Shown here: piece by piece, positions 36,202 to 44,817 of the stretch
Layout: every line of letters begins with the position of its first letter
Position numbering within the stretch: position 1 is the first letter of the stretch
From: Phenylobacterium sp.
Lineage (GTDB): Bacteria > Pseudomonadota > Alphaproteobacteria > Caulobacterales > Caulobacteraceae
Assembly: GCF_030646615.1 (NCBI RefSeq)
Contig: NZ_JAUSLG010000012.1
Location: 1 to 64,000 of the forward strand
Reading direction: 5' to 3'
Length of the DNA: 64,000 nt
Translations under genes and position numbers: made by a program
Notes under the pieces: generated by a model
What the model was told of the DNA's origin: nothing
Databases searched by the model: none
What the model saw: the letters and a program-made list of their open reading frames with translations, nothing else

Positions 36202-37295
36202 TGATCGGACGTCGCGCCCTGGCGGGCCTGATCGGCGCGGGCCTCCTCCTGCCGCCCTCGACCCTGGCCCAGGGCCAGACGCCCCCGGCCGGCCAGCCGC
36301 GCTTTGCGCCGGTGCGCCCTGGAACCCGGCTTCGGTTTCCCGCCGATCATGGCGCCCATCCCGACTTCCGCACCGAGTGGTGGTACGTCACCGGCTGGCT
36401 GCAGGCCGGGTCACAGACCCTTGGCTTCCAGATCACCTTCTTCCGCACCCGCCCGGCCATCGATCAGCGCAATCCCAGCGCCTTCGCCCCACGGCAGATC
36501 ATCTTCGCCCACGCCGCCCTGTCCGATCCCGCCGTCGGCCGTCTGATCCATGCCCAGAAGATCGCGCGCGCGGGTTTCGGCCTCGCCGAGGCCCAGACCG
36601 GCGACCTGGACCTCGTCCTCGATGACTGGGGGATGGTCCGCGACGCCGCCGACGTCCTCCACGCGCAGGTTCGCGATGATGGCTTCGCCCTGGATCTGCA
36701 GCTCACCCCCACCCAGCCGGTGATCCTGCAGGGCGAGGCCGGCTTCAGCCGCAAGGGACCCGAGCCTGAACAGTCGAGCTACTATTACAGCTGGCCGCAC
36801 CTGAAGGTCGCTGGCGACCTGACCCGCCAAGGCCGCCGTGTGGCCGTCTCCGGCGAGGCATGGCTGGATCACGAATGGTCCTCCACCCTGCTGGACGCCA
36901 GGGCGGTGGGTTGGGACTGGGTGGGCCTGAATCTGGAGGCTGGCGGGGCGCTGACCGCCTTCCAGGTCCGCGACGCCGAGGGCCGCGCCGTCTGGGCCGG
37001 GGGCTCCCTGCGCAACCGGGCAGGCGCCGTCACGATCTTCCAACCTGAGGACGTTGCGTTCGTCACCCGCGGCTGGTGGCGCTCGCCCCGCACCGGCGCC
37101 CGCTATCCCATCGCCCGAGATGTGCAGGTGCGGACAGCCGAGGGTCTTCGCACCTGGCGCCTCGCCCCCCTGTTCGACGACCAGGAGCTCGACAGCCGCC
37201 CGATCGGCCCGGTCTATTGGGAAGGCGCCGTCCGCGGCGACGGGGCTAGAGGCTATCTGGAGCTCACCGGCTATGAGGCGCCGCTAGCCCTCTAG
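36201..37295 (+). CDS. AttH/lipocalin-like secreted hydrolase (carotenoid 1,2-hydratase family)
   Basis: A 364-residue exported protein. The N-terminus MIGRRALAGLIGAGLLLPPS has an RR Tat-like motif and a cleavable signal ending near AQG. The mature part carries the family hallmarks FPADHGAHPDFRTEWWYVTGWL and VSGEAWLDHEWSSTLLDARAVGWDWVGLNL. AttH/CrtC-fold proteins are two-domain beta-barrels, reported as secreted components of ABC/FtsX systems. Its ATG shares a base with the permease stop. The substrate cannot be read from sequence. Confidence 0.88.
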   Translation: MIGRRALAGLIGAGLLLPPSTLAQGQTPPAGQPRFAPVRPGTRLRFPADHGAHPDFRTEWWYVTGWLQAGSQTLGFQITFFRTRPAIDQRNPSAFAPRQIIFAHAALSDPAVGRLIHAQKIARAGFGLAEAQTGDLDLVLDDWGMVRDAADVLHAQVRDDGFALDLQLTPTQPVILQGEAGFSRKGPEPEQSSYYYSWPHLKVAGDLTRQGRRVAVSGEAWLDHEWSSTLLDARAVGWDWVGLNLEAGGALTAFQVRDAEGRAVWAGGSLRNRAGAVTIFQPEDVAFVTRGWWRSPRTGARYPIARDVQVRTAEGLRTWRLAPLFDDQELDSRPIGPVYWEGAVRGDGARGYLELTGYEAPLAL

Positions 37296-37367
37296 GCGTG
37301 CTGACCTGATGGCGCCGAGGGCGGCCTGCGCTATAGCTGGGCCTCTGGATAAGACAGGGAGACGACC

Positions 37368-37787
37368 ATGGCCCACTGGCTGCTGAAGTCCGAGCCGGAT
37401 GCGTTTTCCTGGGACGACCTGGTGGCCTGCGGGGCCAAGGGCGAACCCTGGACCGGGGTGCGCAACCACACCGCCAAGCAGAACCTGATGGCCATGAAGC
37501 TGGGCGACCTCGCCTTCTTCTATCACTCCCAGGCGGGCAAGGAGATCGTCGGCGTCTGTGAGGTGATCAAGGAGGCCTATCCCGACCCCACCGACGCGAA
37601 GGGCGTCTTCGTCTGCGTCGACGTCAAGGCGGTCGAGCCCCTGCCTCAGCCCTTCACCCTGGCCCAGGCCAAGGCCGATCCGAAGCTTGAGGGCATGTCC
37701 CTGGTGACCTCTTTCCGCCTGTCGGTTCAACCGGTGACCGACGCGGAGTGGAAGCACGTCTGCAAGGCGTCCGGCCTGAAGACCTAA
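37368..37787 (+). CDS. EVE domain protein
   Basis: The 139-residue protein is a single EVE (PUA-like) domain: [65 protein letters not shown] domains bind modified bases in DNA or RNA; function in this small form is not known. It is convergent with selD with overlapping stops. ATG at 37368 follows GGGAGACGACC. Confidence 0.93.
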   Translation: MAHWLLKSEPDAFSWDDLVACGAKGEPWTGVRNHTAKQNLMAMKLGDLAFFYHSQAGKEIVGVCEVIKEAYPDPTDAKGVFVCVDVKAVEPLPQPFTLAQAKADPKLEGMSLVTSFRLSVQPVTDAEWKHVCKASGLKT

Positions 37788-38827
37788 ACGACCCGAACCT
37801 CCGCCGGCCCCTCGATGATCCGCCCGACGACGGCCGCCGCCGTCGCGCCCAGCTCGCCCAGCCGCGCCATGACCTGGGGAACCGTCTCCGGCGCGAGCGC
37901 GATCAGCAGGCCGCCGCTGGTCTGGGGGTCACAGAGGATGTCGCGGCGCCAGTCGTCAAAGCCCTCGGGCAGGACCACCGCCTCCCCATAGCTCGTCCAG
38001 TTGCGCCCCGAAGCGCCGGTGCGCACACCGGCCCTGGCCAGGGCCTCCACCCCGTCCAGCAGGATCGGCGCATCGGCCAAGATCTCGGCCGACACCCCCG
38101 CCCCCCGGCACATTTCCAGGGTGTGGCCCAGCAGGCCAAAGCCGGTGACGTCTGTGGCGCCATGGACTCCGGTAAAGGCCGCCAGCTCGGCGCCGATACG
38201 GTTGAGCTGGGTGGTCGAGGCGATCAGGGCCGCATAGCCCGCCGGCGCCAGGCGCTCCTGCTTGAAGGCCGCGCTCAGCACGCCGACCCCCAGGCCCTTG
38301 GTCAGTAGCAGAACGTCGCCGGGCCGGGCCGTGCGGTTGGTCAGCACCTTGTCGGGGTGGACCAGGCCCATGGCCACCAGACCATAGATCGGCTCGACGC
38401 TGTCGATGGAATGGCCGCCGGCCACCGGAATGCCGGCCTCGGCGCAGACCGCGGCCCCGCCGGCCAGGATGGCCGAGATCTGGTCGGTCGAAAGCTTGCC
38501 GATGGGCATGCCGACGATGGCCAGGGCGAAGATCGGCGTCGCCCCCATGGCGTAGACGTCGGAGATGGCGTTGGTGGCCGCGATCCGTCCGAAGTCGAAC
38601 GGGTCATCCACCACCGGCATGAAGAAGTCGGTGGTCGCCACCAGGGCCTGCTGGTCATTGAGCCGCCAGACCGCCGCATCGTCGGAGGTCTCGGTCCCGA
38701 CCATCAGGTTGGGGAAGACGGCCGCCTGGGGCACGCCGGCCAGGATCTCACGCAGCACGGCCGGCGCCAGCTTGCAGCCGCAGCCGCCCCCATGGGCCAG
38801 ATCGGTCAGACGGACCTGCTCGGTCAT
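37784..38827 (-). CDS. selD: Selenide, water dikinase
   Basis: SelD makes selenophosphate from selenide and ATP. The catalytic pair is Cys16 and Lys19 in HGGGCGCK; the enzyme uses Cys, not selenocysteine, at the active site. Other family segments: [42 protein letters not shown] and GGHSID. ATG at 38827 gives 347 residues; the longer frame from 38872 overlaps the promoter region. It is divergent from mnmH with a 71-bp gap, and no selA or selB is in the window, so selenophosphate here probably serves tRNA modification. Confidence 0.95.
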   Translation of the reverse strand: MTEQVRLTDLAHGGGCGCKLAPAVLREILAGVPQAAVFPNLMVGTETSDDAAVWRLNDQQALVATTDFFMPVVDDPFDFGRIAATNAISDVYAMGATPIFALAIVGMPIGKLSTDQISAILAGGAAVCAEAGIPVAGGHSIDSVEPIYGLVAMGLVHPDKVLTNRTARPGDVLLLTKGLGVGVLSAAFKQERLAPAGYAALIASTTQLNRIGAELAAFTGVHGATDVTGFGLLGHTLEMCRGAGVSAEILADAPILLDGVEALARAGVRTGASGRNWTSYGEAVVLPEGFDDWRRDILCDPQTSGGLLIALAPETVPQVMARLGELGATAAAVVGRIIEGPAEVRVV

Positions 38828-38898
38828 GGGGCGTTCCTTGTCTTCGAGGGCGTGCAGGGCGTTGTATAGCACCCCAGCGGACGGGGAAGGCGCGGGCC

Positions 38899-39972
38899 AT
38901 GGCGGGATATCAGACGACCCAGGCGGTGGGCGCCGGCGACCTCGCGGTGTTCGACGCCATCATCGATGTGCGAAGCCCGTCGGAGTTCGCCCTCGATCAT
39001 GTGCCGGGCGCGGAGAACCTGCCCGTCCTGGACGACGCCCAGCGCGCCGAGGTCGGCACGATCTATGTGCAGGAGTCCCGCTTCCTGGCCCGCCGGATCG
39101 GCGCGGCCCATGTGGCGCGCAACATCGCCCAGCACCTGGAGACCGCCCTGGCCGACCGGCCGGCGAGCTTCCGGCCGCTGATCTATTGCTGGCGCGGCGG
39201 CCAGCGATCGGACGCCATGGCCACCATCCTGTCCCAGGTGGGCTGGCCGGTGACCTTGCTGCAGGGGGGCTATCGCACCTATCGCCGGCATGTCACCGCC
39301 AGGCTCTATGACGACGACCAGCCCCTGAAGCTGATGCTGCTGGACGGCCATACCGGCTCGGCCAAGACCGAGATCCTCAACGCCCTGCCGGCCCTGGGCG
39401 TCCAGGTCCTCGACCTGGAGGGGCTGGCCGACCACCGGGGCTCGCTGTTCGGCGCTCTGACGGGGCGGCCACAGCCGAGCCAGAAGATGTTTGAGTCCCG
39501 CCTGCTCGGCGCCCTGTATCGCCTTGATCTGGACCGGCCCATTGTGGTCGAGGCCGAGGCCAGCAAGATCGGCGACCGGATGACCCCGCCCATGCTGTGG
39601 CGGGCCATGCAGGCGGCGCCGCGGATCGTCCTTGAGGCCAGCCAGGACCACCGGGCCGCCTATCTGGCCGGCGCCTATGGCGACATCGCCGCCGATCCCC
39701 AGGCCCTGGAGGCCGCCTTCGCCCGCCTGCCGATCCCGCCCAGCCGCGAGCGCCTGGAGACCTGGCGGGGCATGATCGCCGCTGGCGATTTCGCCGCCCT
39801 GGCCGGGGCCCTGATCGGCCTTCACTATGATCCTGCCTACGACCGGGCGGCGCGCAAGTCTGACGCCCCGGTGGCGGCGCGGCTCGCCCTCGATCCGCTG
39901 GACGCCGACAGCCGAACCTCCGCGGCCCAGAAGATCAAAGCCCTGGTGATGGACGCCTTCGGGCGCGTCTGA
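38899..39972 (+). CDS. mnmH: tRNA 2-selenouridine synthase
   Basis: MnmH/SelU converts geranylated 2-thiouridine to 2-selenouridine at tRNA wobble positions. An N-terminal rhodanese domain carries Cys97 in [15 protein letters not shown]. It is followed by a P-loop, GHTGSAKT at 150-157. At 357 residues the length is standard. ATG at 38899 is 71 bp from the divergent selD. Together they supply selenophosphate and use it. Confidence 0.95.
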   Translation: MAGYQTTQAVGAGDLAVFDAIIDVRSPSEFALDHVPGAENLPVLDDAQRAEVGTIYVQESRFLARRIGAAHVARNIAQHLETALADRPASFRPLIYCWRGGQRSDAMATILSQVGWPVTLLQGGYRTYRRHVTARLYDDDQPLKLMLLDGHTGSAKTEILNALPALGVQVLDLEGLADHRGSLFGALTGRPQPSQKMFESRLLGALYRLDLDRPIVVEAEASKIGDRMTPPMLWRAMQAAPRIVLEASQDHRAAYLAGAYGDIAADPQALEAAFARLPIPPSRERLETWRGMIAAGDFAALAGALIGLHYDPAYDRAARKSDAPVAARLALDPLDADSRTSAAQKIKALVMDAFGRV

Positions 39973-40079
39973 GGGCCGTCTTGCCGCCGTATAGGAAGAG
40001 GAACCTCCTGCAGGGCCGTCGATTATAGCCGGGCTGGGAGCCTGACCCCTGCGGGGGTCGATACGGAGGGAGACAAGGT

Positions 40080-40901
40080 TTGACGATCCTGTTCCGCGGC
40101 GGTCCCCAGCCCCGCCCGCGCGCCTGGCGTCCCTTCATCGTCCCCGGTCTGGCCGTTCTGATGATCGCAGGTTGCTCGGGCGAGCCCAACGAGGCGCAGC
40201 TTCGCCCGCCGTCGGAGTGGCGGGCCAGCGTCGAAGAGTCCGCCCGGCACGCGGCCGACCGCACCCGGCGCGCCTCTGAAGAGGTGCTCCGCCGGTCCCC
40301 GGCCGTCGCCGCGCCCGCCCTGGCTCAGGCGATCCGCTTTTCCCGCGCCGAGGCGCTGCGGCAGACGCCTGAGGCCATGCCCGAGGACATTCGCATCGCC
40401 CTGAGTCCCTATTTCGATGAGGAAATCCTGGAAACGGCCCGCTGGACCCTGGCGGGCCAGGATCTCGGCCTCGGGTCGCTCCTGGCGCGCTGGTACTATG
40501 ACGAAGGCGCCATCACCCTCCACGACGTCATTGTGTTTTCCGATGCGAAGGTCGCGCAGAACGTCTGGCTGTGGGCCCATGAGCTCGCGCATGTGGAACA
40601 ATATCGACGGATGGGCCTCAACGGCTTCGCCCTGCGCTATGTCACCGACTGGCGCCTGCTCGAAGCCCAGGCCAGCAGCCGCGCCTTCGCCATCACCGCC
40701 GACATACGCGCCCTTCGCGCCGCCAGGCCGTCGCCGATCCAGGCGGTGATGGAGACCGTGGGCGACATGCTCGACCTCTCAGAACCCACCCCACCCGTCG
40801 ACGACGCGACGGATCAGCCAGGGCCGGAAGACGCCTCCGAAGGCGCCGACACAGCGCCAACCTCAGACCCGGCGGCGTCGAGCACGGCGCCTGTCGCCTA
40901 G
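40080..40901 (+). CDS. Lipoprotein with HELAH metallopeptidase-like motif
   Basis: A 273-residue protein starting with TTG at 40080 (GGGAGACAAGG upstream). Residues 16-31 hold a hydrophobic stretch ending in a lipobox VLMIAGC, so it is probably a lipoprotein. The central domain (IRIALSPYFDEEILETARWTLAG, ITLHDVIVFSDAKVAQNVWLWAHELAHVEQYRRMGL) matches DUF4157-like putative metallopeptidases; HELAH would bind zinc. The C-terminal 50 residues are Pro/Ala/Asp-rich and disordered. No neighbour explains its role. Confidence 0.75.
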   Translation: MTILFRGGPQPRPRAWRPFIVPGLAVLMIAGCSGEPNEAQLRPPSEWRASVEESARHAADRTRRASEEVLRRSPAVAAPALAQAIRFSRAEALRQTPEAMPEDIRIALSPYFDEEILETARWTLAGQDLGLGSLLARWYYDEGAITLHDVIVFSDAKVAQNVWLWAHELAHVEQYRRMGLNGFALRYVTDWRLLEAQASSRAFAITADIRALRAARPSPIQAVMETVGDMLDLSEPTPPVDDATDQPGPEDASEGADTAPTSDPAASSTAPVA

Positions 40902-41000
40902 CGGGGCGATCTCCTCCAAGGCGGCTAATCGCCCAGGCAAGGCTTGCCACGACGGCCTGCATCGCCAAGCTAGGCGCGCAGTCTCAAGGGGGTAAGCCGC

Positions 41001-42569
41001 ATGGCCATGAGTTCCGGATTTCTGGGCGCGATCGAAAAGGTGGGCAACCGCCTGCCTGACCCGGTGGTCATCTTCATCTGGATGATCGCAGCGCTGTTTG
41101 TGGCCAGCATGGTCGCCGCGGCCATGGGGGCCTCAGCGGTCAATCCGGCCACCGGCGAGACGCTGACGGCGATCAGCCTGGGGACGTCGGAAAACCTGCG
41201 CCGCCTGTTTGTCGACATGCCCCGCACCCTGACGGGCTTTGCGCCACTGGGCACGGTGCTCGTGGTCATGCTGGGCGCCGGCGTGGCCGAGCGCACGGGC
41301 CTGTTTTCAGCGGCCATGCGGGCCAGCGTCTCCAAGGCCCCCAAGGCGCTGCTGACCCCGATCATCATCTTCGTCGCGATCGTGTCGAACCATGCCGCCG
41401 ATGCGGCCTATGTGGTGCTGGTGCCCCTGGCGGCCATCGTGTTCGCCGCCGCTGGCCGCCATCCCGTCGCCGGCATCGCCGCGAGTTTCGCAGGGGTGTC
41501 AGGGGGCTTTTCGGCCAACATCTTCCCCGGCCACCTCGACGCCCTGCTGCTGGGCATCACCGAGCCCGCCGCCCGCCTGCTGGACCCCACCTGGACGGCC
41601 AATATCGCCGGCAACTGGTGGTTCATCCTGGCCATGACCATGGTCTTCACCCCCCTCGGCTGGTGGGTGACCGACAAGATCGTCGAGCCGCGCCTGGGGC
41701 CGTGGACTCCGGCGACCCCCGCCGTGGTGACGGCGGACGTCCTGGACGACGCGGCCGAGGAAGCCGAGGCGGTCTCGCGCCGGGAGCGCAAGGGGCTGGT
41801 CTGGGCTGGCATCGGCGCCCTGGTGATCGTCGGCCTGTGGGCGGCCATGACCCTGGGTCCCGCCGCCCCCTTCGTCAACGCCGAGGCGGGGCCCGGGGAG
41901 CAGATGACGCCCTTCTACAACTCGCTGGTCGCCGGTTTCTTCCTGCTGTTTCTCGTCTGCGGCGTCGCCTATGGCGCAGCCGCCGGGACGGTGAAGGGCC
42001 AGGGCGACGTGGTGCGCCTGACGGGCCAGGCCATGGCTGAGATGGGGCCCTATATCGTGCTGGCCTTCGTCGCGGCCCACTTCGTCACCATGTTCAACTG
42101 GTCGAACCTTGGGGCGATCACCGCGATCCACGGCGCCGAGGGCCTGCGGGCCTCGGGCCTGCCGACGCCGCTGCTGCTGGCCGGCATGGTCCTGCTGGCG
42201 GCCAGCATCAATCTCATGATCGGCTCGGCCTCGGCCAAATGGGCGGCCCTGGCGCCGATCCTGGTGCCCATGCTGATGCTGTTGGGGGTCAGTCCCGAGA
42301 TGAGCACGGCGGCCTATCGTATGGGCGATTCGACCACCAATATCGTCACGCCGCTGATGGTCTATTTCCCCCTGATCCTCGGCTTTGCGCAGCGCTATCA
42401 GAAGGACTTCGGCGTGGGGTCTCTGATGGCGGTGATGGTCCCCTATTCCGTCGCCTTCCTCAGCGCCGGCCTCATCATGATCCTGGGTTGGACGGCGCTG
42501 GACCTGCCCCTCGGTCCGGGGGCGACCGTGGACTACCAGTTGCCGACCGCGGCCCAGGCCCAGCCATGA
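41001..42569 (+). CDS. AbgT family transporter
   Basis: A 522-residue polytopic membrane protein of the AbgT (p-aminobenzoyl-glutamate/MtrF) family. Recognisable segments: LGAIEKVGNRLPDPVVIFIWMIAALF, MVLGAGVAERTGLFSAAMRA-like region, VSNHAADAAYVVLVPLAA and INLMIGSASAKWAALAPILVPM. Family members either take up p-aminobenzoyl-glutamate or export sulfonamides. The specific substrate is unclear. ATG at 41001 follows AAGGGGGTAAGCCGC. Confidence 0.9.
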   Translation: MAMSSGFLGAIEKVGNRLPDPVVIFIWMIAALFVASMVAAAMGASAVNPATGETLTAISLGTSENLRRLFVDMPRTLTGFAPLGTVLVVMLGAGVAERTGLFSAAMRASVSKAPKALLTPIIIFVAIVSNHAADAAYVVLVPLAAIVFAAAGRHPVAGIAASFAGVSGGFSANIFPGHLDALLLGITEPAARLLDPTWTANIAGNWWFILAMTMVFTPLGWWVTDKIVEPRLGPWTPATPAVVTADVLDDAAEEAEAVSRRERKGLVWAGIGALVIVGLWAAMTLGPAAPFVNAEAGPGEQMTPFYNSLVAGFFLLFLVCGVAYGAAAGTVKGQGDVVRLTGQAMAEMGPYIVLAFVAAHFVTMFNWSNLGAITAIHGAEGLRASGLPTPLLLAGMVLLAASINLMIGSASAKWAALAPILVPMLMLLGVSPEMSTAAYRMGDSTTNIVTPLMVYFPLILGFAQRYQKDFGVGSLMAVMVPYSVAFLSAGLIMILGWTALDLPLGPGATVDYQLPTAAQAQP

Positions 42570-42690
42570 GCCTGTCCGTCGTCCGGGTCTATACGGATCT
42601 GACCGGGTGAAGCCTGCGCCCTTCATTTCCACGCAACGGCCACCGATATAGGGTGAGCCGCAAGCACGCCCCTCCCCTTCTGGACGATCG

Positions 42691-44466
42691 ATGAAGCAGT
42701 TCCTCACCACCATGGCCGGCGTCTTCGCCGGGCTGATCCTGTTTCTGGTGGGCGTGCCCTTCCTGCTCATCGTGATCGCCGCCGGCGCCACGCGGCCCGC
42801 CCCGCTGCCCAGCGACGTGGTGCTGCAGCTCGACCTGCGCACGGCCATGACCGACCAGGACGTGCAGAACCCCCTGTCGGGCTTCGGCCGCCGATCCAAC
42901 TCGGTGATGTCCGTGATCGAGACGCTCAAGCGCGCCGAGGACGACCGGCGGGTGAAGGGCCTGATCGTGCGCCTGCCGGAAACCGGCATGGAGCCTGGCT
43001 CGGCCGACGAGATCCGCCTGGCGCTGAAGCGCTTCGAGGCCAGCGGCAAGCCGGTCATCGCCCACAGCCAGGGGCTCTATCAGGCCGGCGTCGTCACCTC
43101 GACCTATATGGTCGGCGCGGCCGCAAGCGAGTTCTGGATGCAGCCGGGCGCCGCCCTGCAGGTCACCGGCCTGGCGGTGGAAGACGTGTTCTTCAAGCGC
43201 TTCTTCGACAGGTACGGCGTCGAGCCGGACTATGAGCAGCGCAAGGAATTCAAGAACGCGGTCAACGGCTATCTCCACAGCGACTATACCGAGGCGCACC
43301 GCACCGCCCAGCTCTCCTGGATGAACTCGGTCTACACCAGCACCCTGGGCTTCGCCGCCGCCGACCGGGGTGTGGAGCCCGCCGTGCTCCGGACAAGGCT
43401 GGAAGGCGGACCCTATCCCGCCGCCCGCGCCCTGGAGCTTGGCCTGATCGATAAGCTCGGCCAGCTCCACGACGCCCAGGAAGCCATGCTGGAAACGGCC
43501 GGCGACGGCGCCGAACTGGTCGAATTGAGCACCTATGCCCGCAGCGTCGGGTCGAGCGAGGGGTCGGGTCCCGTGGTGGCCCTGATCGAGGCCGAGGGTC
43601 CGATCACCACCGGCCGCAACGGCCTGTCCAATCCCCTGGCGCCGAGCGCCATGATCTATTCCGATGATGTCGCCCAGGCGCTCTATGACGTGGCCGAGGA
43701 CGACTCGATCCGGGCCGTCGTCATGCGCGTGAACTCGCCGGGCGGATCGGATACGGCGTCGGAGCAGATCCTCGCCGCCGTCCGGGCGGTGAAGGCCGCT
43801 GGCAAGCCGGTGGTGGTCAGCATGGGGACCTATGGGGCCTCGGGCGGCTATTGGATCGCCTCGGAGGCCTCGGCCATCGTCGCCCAGCCGACGACGCTCA
43901 CCGGCTCCATCGGCGTCTATGGGGGCAAGCTGGCCCTTGGTCCGGCCCTGGCCGACTTCGGCGTCGACATGCGCGAGCTGGGGGTCGGCGGCGAGTTCGC
44001 CGGCGCCTATGGCCTCGGCTCAGGCTTCACCCCGGCCCAGGCCCAGGCCTTTTCGGCGATGATGGACAGCGTCTATGCCGAGTTCATCACCCGGGTGGCC
44101 CGCGGTCGCGACCTGTCGCCGGCCCGCGTGGACGAGATCGCCCGCGGTCGCGTCTGGACCGGCGCCCAGGCCAAGGCCCTGGGTCTTGTCGACGAAGTCG
44201 GCGGACTCTATCAGGCCATCGACCGGGCGAAGCAGCTGGCCAGCCTTGAGGGCGACATCCGCCTTCGACGCATGACGCCCCACGCCACGCCCTTCCAGGC
44301 CCTGGAACAGGCCCTGGGCATGGGCGCGGTCTCGGTGAAGACCCTGGCGGCCGCCGCCTGGGTGCTGGGCGATCCCCGCGCCCAGAGCGTCCTGGACACC
44401 CTGGCGGCCGAGCGCCTGCAGGGCCAGGGTCACGGCGCGGTGCTGGCGCCGACGCCGGTGCGATAG
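42691..44466 (+). CDS. sppA: Signal peptide peptidase SppA, 67K type
   Basis: SppA cleaves leftover signal peptides in the membrane. The 591-residue long form has one N-terminal TM helix (LTTMAGVFAGLILFLVGVPFLLIVIA), then two tandem S49 domains. The first domain supplies the catalytic Lys (RKEFKNAVNGYL region); the second holds the Ser in TYGASGGYWIA, followed by LTGSIGVYGGKL. The family length is around 600. It is followed by a 351-bp gap with a repeat and a terminator. Confidence 0.94.
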   Translation: MKQFLTTMAGVFAGLILFLVGVPFLLIVIAAGATRPAPLPSDVVLQLDLRTAMTDQDVQNPLSGFGRRSNSVMSVIETLKRAEDDRRVKGLIVRLPETGMEPGSADEIRLALKRFEASGKPVIAHSQGLYQAGVVTSTYMVGAAASEFWMQPGAALQVTGLAVEDVFFKRFFDRYGVEPDYEQRKEFKNAVNGYLHSDYTEAHRTAQLSWMNSVYTSTLGFAAADRGVEPAVLRTRLEGGPYPAARALELGLIDKLGQLHDAQEAMLETAGDGAELVELSTYARSVGSSEGSGPVVALIEAEGPITTGRNGLSNPLAPSAMIYSDDVAQALYDVAEDDSIRAVVMRVNSPGGSDTASEQILAAVRAVKAAGKPVVVSMGTYGASGGYWIASEASAIVAQPTTLTGSIGVYGGKLALGPALADFGVDMRELGVGGEFAGAYGLGSGFTPAQAQAFSAMMDSVYAEFITRVARGRDLSPARVDEIARGRVWTGAQAKALGLVDEVGGLYQAIDRAKQLASLEGDIRLRRMTPHATPFQALEQALGMGAVSVKTLAAAAWVLGDPRAQSVLDTLAAERLQGQGHGAVLAPTPVR

Positions 44467-44597
44467 CCGGCCCACCACCGACCCACAGGCGCTCGATCCA
44501 GGCCCGTGACAGGGTCTGCGCCACCCATCTGACGGCGCCGCAGATGGGTGTGGGCGCTGAGGTCCGTTCTCAGCCGCCCTTGACGCCAGGCCTCATC

Positions 44598-44666
44598 GCA
44601 TCGGGCTCTGGACTCCAGGTCTTGAGCGCGTTTCACCCGATTACCAGTTTTATCGGGAACGCGCTC
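44598..44666. repeat. Dispersed intergenic dyad repeat, copy 1
   Basis: The core at 44624-44666 has outer arms GAGCGCGTT and AACGCGCTC and inner arms CCCGAT/ATCGGG. Its reverse complement aligns well with the copy at 62915-62962 (GAGCGCGTTCC-GAT...GGTTATCGG...AACGCGCTCAAGAC). Similarity continues through AGAGCC. Two copies in 64 kb suggest a REP-like family. Confidence 0.7.
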
Positions 44667-44766
44667 CAGGGCGTCGCCGGCTTGACGAGGCGCCCCTTGC
44701 CGCCGGTCTGACGGGGCGCGATGCCGCCACAAACCACCCGACCGCCCGATCACCAGGCATGAGAAA

Positions 44767-44792
44767 GGGGCGGCGGATCACTCCGCCGCCCC
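44767..44792 (-). terminator. Terminator of the second TonB receptor
   Basis: A perfect 11-bp stem (GGGGCGGCGGA at 44767-44777 with 44782-44792), loop TCAC, is followed on the minus strand by TTTCTC, 25 bases after the stop at 44818. Confidence 0.75.
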
Positions 44793-44817
44793 CTCCATGT
44801 CGCAAGACGTCCGTGGC

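Larger units (their letters stand above)
44467..44817. other. Intergenic region with repeat element and terminator
   Basis: This 351-bp gap lies between sppA (plus) and the second TonB receptor (minus), which converge. It holds a dispersed dyad repeat at 44598-44666 and the receptor terminator at 44767-44792. I see no credible gene. Confidence 0.7.
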
